Of a stretch of DNA of 21,229 nucleotides, positions 20,957 to 21,229 are shown one piece after another; the first letter of the stretch is position 1, and each line of letters opens with the position of its first letter. A program made the position numbers and the translations under genes. The stretch is from assembly GCA_001970855.1 (NCBI GenBank), contig LSSN01001734.1, positions 1 through 21,229 of the forward strand. The letters run 5' to 3'. The DNA comes from Smittium culicis (taxonomy: Eukaryota; Kickxellomycota; Harpellomycetes; Harpellales; Legeriomycetaceae). The notes beneath the pieces were generated by a model. It ran no database searches, was not told the origin of the DNA, and was given only the letters and a program-made list of their open reading frames with translations.

Positions 20957-21229
20957 AAATAAATAAAATAAATAAAATAAATAAAATAAATAAAATAAAT
21001 AAAATAAATAAAATAAATAAAATAAATAAAATAAATAAAATAAATAAAATAAATAAAATAAATAAAATAAATAAAATAAATAAAATAAATAAAATAAATA
21101 AAATAAATAAAATAAATAAAATAAATAAAATAAATAAAATAAATAAAATAAATAAAATAAATAAAATAAATAAAATAAATAAAATAAATAAAATAAATAA
21201 AATAAATAAAATAAATAAAATAAATAAAA
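20957..21229. repeat. Perfect 9-bp AT minisatellite (AAATAAAAT), about 30 copies
   Basis: The sequence alternates 4- and 5-base steps (AAAT, AAAAT) with an exact 9-bp period from 20957 to the end of the window, without a mismatch that I can see. That gives 273 bp, or about 30 units. It runs off the edge, so the true length is unknown; a contig may have ended here because the repeat could not be resolved. It has no G or C, so it is not a conventional telomere repeat. Confidence 0.95.

Noticed and set aside
20957..21229. Telomere or CRISPR array
   Set aside because: The unit is a 9-bp A/T repeat with no G-rich strand and no unique spacers, so neither description fits.

Overview
This is a very AT-rich nuclear eukaryotic segment, almost certainly fungal. 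All three recognisable genes are split by short GT...AG introns (63-187 nt). One gene is the fungal-type C2-WW-WW-WW-HECT ubiquitin ligase (Rsp5/Pub1). The combination of extreme AT richness, small introns and a large non-coding block suggests an early-diverging (zygomycete-grade) fungus, but I cannot name the lineage. The sequence starts in a poly-A run and ends inside a perfect 9-bp tandem repeat, so both edges may be contig ends.

Layout. 1-1168: AT-rich non-coding DNA. 1169-5220 (minus): a three-exon gene for a 1265-aa M16C-type zinc metallopeptidase with an acidic insertion. 5221-15800: about 10.6 kb with no gene I can support. It holds four copies of a roughly 180-190-bp MITE-like repeat, a decayed Tc1/mariner-like transposase relic, a cluster of small hairpins, simple repeats and a possible second coding relic. 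15800-18840 (plus): promoter, an unusual ATG-free pyrimidine-rich leader, and the five-exon Rsp5/Pub1 orthologue (742 aa). 19139-20563 (minus): a five-exon gene for a membrane-anchored Bem46/ABHD13-family alpha/beta hydrolase (324 aa). It is tail-to-tail with the ligase gene, 298 bp apart. 20957-21229: about 30 perfect copies of a 9-bp AT repeat.

The genes are not an operon and show no obvious shared pathway. They look like ordinary housekeeping genes: an intracellular peptidase, a membrane-trafficking ubiquitin ligase and a Bem46 relative.

The most notable biology is in the Bem46-family gene. The nucleophile serine is glycine and the oxyanion-hole His-Gly is Pro-Pro, while Asp, His and the rest of the fold signature are kept, so it reads as a pseudohydrolase. 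The second point of interest is the MITE-like family, whose four copies share terminal and subterminal inverted repeats. All exon boundaries were inferred by eye from reading frame, splice-site dinucleotides and remembered family conservation; none has been tested with transcripts.
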